Under the pieces are notes generated by a model, which worked only from the letters and a program-made list of their open reading frames with translations, was not told the DNA's origin and made no database searches. Below are positions 62,767-64,000 of a stretch of 64,000 bases of DNA, one piece after another (position 1 is the stretch's first letter; every line of letters starts with the position of its first letter). Location: assembly GCF_002104455.1 (NCBI RefSeq), contig NZ_NBOC01000015.1, positions 1 to 64,000 on the forward strand. Direction: 5' to 3'. The translations under genes were made by a program, and so were the position numbers. The stretch is from Colwellia chukchiensis. Lineage in GTDB: Bacteria; Pseudomonadota; Gammaproteobacteria; Enterobacterales; Alteromonadaceae.

Positions 62767-64000
62767 ATGTCAAATATGACACCCCGTGAAATCGTTCATG
62801 AACTTGATAACCATATTGTTGGCCAAAGCGAAGCCAAACGCGCCGTAGCCATTGCCCTTAGAAACCGCTGGCGCCGAATGCAACTCAATGACGAGCTGCG
62901 CACAGAAGTGACCCCTAAAAACATTTTGATGATAGGTCCAACTGGTGTGGGTAAAACCGAAATTGCCCGCCGTTTAGCGAAACTTGCCAATGCCCCCTTT
63001 ATAAAAGTTGAAGCGACTAAGTTTACCGAAGTCGGTTATGTTGGCAAAGAAGTCGAAACCATAATTCGCGATCTTGCCGACATGGCAATCAAAATGACCA
63101 AAGAGCAAGAAATGGCGCGCGTAAAACATTTAGCTGAAGAAGCGGCTGAAGAGCGTATTCTAGACGTTTTATTACCACCACCACGCGATGGTTTTGGTAA
63201 TGATACCAGCGCCGATAACAGTACCACGCGACAAGTTTTTCGTAAGAAGCTGCGCGAAGGTCAACTCGATGATAAAGAAATTGAGCTAGATTTAGCTGCC
63301 CCGCAAATGGGCGTTGAAATCATGGCACCACCAGGCATGGAAGACATGACCTCGCAATTGCAAAACATGTTTCAAAGCATGTCTAGCGACAAAACCAAGA
63401 AGCGTAAATTAAAGATTAAAGACGCCTTTAAAGCGCTGCAAGAAGAAGAAGCAGCCAAAATTGTTAATCAAGACGATATCAAAGAAAAAGCCCTACATGC
63501 AGTGGAGCAAAACGGTATTGTTTTTATTGATGAAATTGACAAAATTTGTAAACGCGGTGATAGCTCAGGACCGGATGTTTCGCGAGAAGGTGTACAACGA
63601 GATTTATTACCCTTAGTTGAAGGCTCTACTGTCAGCACCAAACACGGTATGGTCAAAACAGATCATATTTTGTTTATCGCCTCAGGGGCTTTTCAAATGG
63701 CTAAACCTTCTGATTTAATTCCTGAGTTACAAGGCCGATTGCCGATCAGAGTCGAGTTAAAAGCACTAACCACTGAAGACTTTGTGCGTATTTTAACAGA
63801 GCCAAACGCGTCATTAACCGAGCAATATATTGCCTTACTCGCCACTGAAGGGGTTGATATTTCTTTTAGTGACGATGGTATTCAAGCCATTGCCAATGCC
63901 GCTTGGCAAGTTAACGAAAGCACGGAAAATATTGGCGCTCGCCGCTTACACACCATGATGGAGCGTTTAATCGAAGAGCTGTCATTTACTGCTAACGACA
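62767..64000 (+). CDS. hslU: ATP-dependent protease ATPase subunit HslU (partial, runs off the right edge)
   Basis: The frame is open from ATG 62767 ([20 protein letters not shown]) to the window end, so 411 codons of a protein normally about 440 residues are visible. An AAGGA ribosome site lies eight bases upstream and hslV ends 23 bp before. Walker A is [16 protein letters not shown] (about 60), the pore motif GYVG lies near residue 92, the I-domain spans about 110-240, and Walker B is VFIDEIDKI. It unfolds and threads substrates into HslV. Confidence 0.95.
   Translation, partial: MSNMTPREIVHELDNHIVGQSEAKRAVAIALRNRWRRMQLNDELRTEVTPKNILMIGPTGVGKTEIARRLAKLANAPFIKVEATKFTEVGYVGKEVETIIRDLADMAIKMTKEQEMARVKHLAEEAAEERILDVLLPPPRDGFGNDTSADNSTTRQVFRKKLREGQLDDKEIELDLAAPQMGVEIMAPPGMEDMTSQLQNMFQSMSSDKTKKRKLKIKDAFKALQEEEAAKIVNQDDIKEKALHAVEQNGIVFIDEIDKICKRGDSSGPDVSREGVQRDLLPLVEGSTVSTKHGMVKTDHILFIASGAFQMAKPSDLIPELQGRLPIRVELKALTTEDFVRILTEPNASLTEQYIALLATEGVDISFSDDGIQAIANAAWQVNESTENIGARRLHTMMERLIEELSFTAND

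Noticed and set aside
1-64000. CRISPR array, tRNA genes, prophage or defence island
   Set aside because: No regularly spaced repeats, no cloverleaf sequence with conserved T-loop, and no integrase, phage or restriction gene was seen.

Overview
The window looks like a stretch of chromosome from a marine gammaproteobacterium of the Alteromonadales, most likely the Colwelliaceae (Colwellia/Thalassotalea type). This rests on moderate-to-low G+C, protein sequences close to but distinct from E. coli, Shewanella and Vibrio (TrmA, FabR, SthA, HemE, YheSTUV, SseA, DusA, DnaB, PriA, HslVU), many gene neighbourhoods shared with E. coli, and Alteromonadales-typical families (TIGR04219 barrel, DUF2333, S8 protease with a C-terminal sorting tail). 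It reads as ordinary core genome. I see no prophage, integron, CRISPR array, complete insertion sequence or tRNA gene.

Layout. 1-600: leader and tandem promoters of a ribosomal RNA operon that runs leftward out of the window. 0.8-8.5 kb: a membrane-anchored RRM protein, trmA, fabR divergent from a delta-9 desaturase with an 18-bp palindrome between them, sthA, a histidine phosphatase, a lipoprotein and hemE. 8.5-10.8 kb: a gene-poor stretch with a candidate small RNA (about 9054-9160), an FAD oxidoreductase, and a 265-bp MITE-like element inserted exactly at that gene's stop codon. 10.8-20.1 kb: the fkpA-slyX-yheV-yheS-yheT-yheU neighbourhood, with a PAS-PAS-GGDEF-EAL protein, a Sel1-repeat protein and a 43-residue membrane protein added. 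20.1-23.2 kb: YceI, cysQ-nudE and yrfG. 23.3-34.7 kb: a complete type II secretion operon, gspCDEFGHIJKLMN. 35-41.5 kb: hslR-hslO and a 1544-residue secreted subtilase whose C-terminus resembles a GlyGly-CTERM tail, making it a plausible client of the neighbouring secretion system. 42-48 kb: an outer-membrane barrel, DUF2333, a copper chaperone, an enoyl-CoA hydratase/isomerase, a four-gene phage-shock (psp) operon behind a sigma-54-like promoter, and sseA. 48-53.5 kb: dusA, a cytochrome b / DUF3365 haem pair, a membrane-anchored LuxR-type regulator, CheX-like and YjbQ proteins. 53.5-58.8 kb: dnaB-alr, an ECF sigma / anti-sigma / DUF4097 operon, and rpmE. 59-64 kb: priA-ftsN-hslV-hslU, with a heat-shock-type promoter before hslV; hslU runs off the right edge.

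How the parts work together. Envelope biology dominates: T2SS with a likely substrate, psp stress response, ECF operon, Sel1, FkpA, FtsN and desaturase control by FabR. Protein quality control is represented by HslR, Hsp33, HslVU and FkpA. No clearly undescribed multi-gene system is visible. The best candidates for something new are the small RNA at 9054-9160, the psp operon with an unfamiliar secreted first gene and no pspF beside it, the MITE, and the ECF operon that ends in a VSG-repeat protein. Boundaries, promoters and functions were judged by eye from sequence and family knowledge; no search was run.
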